Assembly: GCA_963969395.1 (NCBI GenBank)
Contig: OZ017795.1
Location: 13,578,001 to 13,642,000, forward strand
DNA length: 64,000 nt
From: Pseudoscleropodium purum
Lineage: Eukaryota > Streptophyta > Bryopsida > Hypnales > Brachytheciaceae
Direction: 5' to 3'
Shown: positions 63,676-64,000 of the stretch, one piece after another
Numbering within the stretch: position 1 is the stretch's first letter
How the letters are laid out: each line of letters begins with the position of its first letter
Position numbers and translations under genes: made by a program
The notes under the pieces: model-generated
Databases searched by the model: none
What the model saw: only the letters and a program-made list of their open reading frames with translations
Told to the model about the DNA's origin: nothing

Positions 63676-64000
63676 GTAAGTGAAGAAAATAAACTCGGGA
63701 GTCTTGGTATAGAATAAAGAAAAATTTATTCTGTGTGAGAATTAGTTAGGCCATTTTGTTGCTGCATTAGTAGAGAGGTTGATCAAGAAATGTTTGGCTC
63801 TTGAGAGTTTTAAGCTGTAGGTCAAGGTGTTTAGAAATACATGTTTCCTTGTTGCAGAGACTGTTAGCCCGTTGAAGGCTCGGTGTGAGTGTCGGAAGAG
63901 CTTAATGTTTTTTTTGCTCTCTGTTTTTATGCTCTGTTGAATTAGTCAGGGCATTTTGTAGCTGTATGTTTGAAGGAGGCGATCTATACGAACACTAGTT

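Noticed and set aside
63462..63683. 73-codon ORF at the PMP3 locus
   Set aside because: It runs in a different frame from the conserved proteolipid exon and passes through its splice donor.

Overview
This window is nuclear DNA from a land plant. The evidence is spliced genes with GT..AG introns, a PHT1 phosphate transporter, an L-galactose dehydrogenase of plant ascorbate synthesis, a plant-type phosphofructokinase and an RCI2/PMP3 proteolipid. Long AT-rich spacers are full of transposon remains. I cannot name the species. The gene spacing and the repeat types would suit a bryophyte or another plant with a moderately repeat-rich genome, but the sequence does not decide this.

Genes, left to right: the 3' end of an unidentified gene (1-153, +); two weak short ORFs (1652-1846 and 2087-2386, +); an Ecdysoneless/SGT1-like gene in 7 exons (19857-23857, +); a PHT1 phosphate transporter in 3 exons (32248-34463, +), tail-to-tail with L-galactose dehydrogenase in 5 exons (37332-34783, -); an ATP-phosphofructokinase of the AtPFK2/PFK5-like clade in about 14 small exons (about 43249-39324, -); a FAM192A/Fyv6-domain gene in 7 exons (46668-49035, +); and the first coding exon of an RCI2/PMP3 membrane proteolipid (63583-63675, +), cut by the window end. 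I joined exons by hand. Reading frames stay open across all proposed junctions, and the assembled lengths (678, 555, 321, about 522 and 192 residues) fit the families. These are separate housekeeping or nutrient genes, not a pathway cluster.

The repeats fall into several layers. (1) A recurring class of short elements is flanked by TTAA and begins CCC(T/C)T..., the signature of piggyBac-type transposition. Best copies are at 3517, 15412, 38918, 50838, 54826 and 56858, with truncated relatives near 49320 and 53862. (2) A 1.04-kb CACTA element lies at 27150-28189. (3) A decayed pogo/Tigger-type DDE transposase gene lies at about 10554-12610. (4) A decayed protein-kinase gene lies on the minus strand at 5594-6480. 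(5) A 1.3-kb MITE-like element ends 225 bp upstream of the Ecdysoneless start codon. (6) Two nested inverted-repeat elements sit in intron 4 of the FAM192A gene. (7) Several minisatellites and foldbacks lie at 30.7, 31.0, 56.5, 58.3, 59.2, 61.3 and 62.3 kb.

Most interesting for follow-up: the TTAA/CCC element family (piggyBac-type elements are poorly documented in land plants as far as I know), the tandem duplication of an exon end inside Ecdysoneless intron 1, the kinase fossil with Asn in place of the catalytic Asp, and a triple ABA-response-like motif cluster upstream of the PMP3 gene. I found no tRNA, rRNA, CRISPR array or bacterial-type operon.
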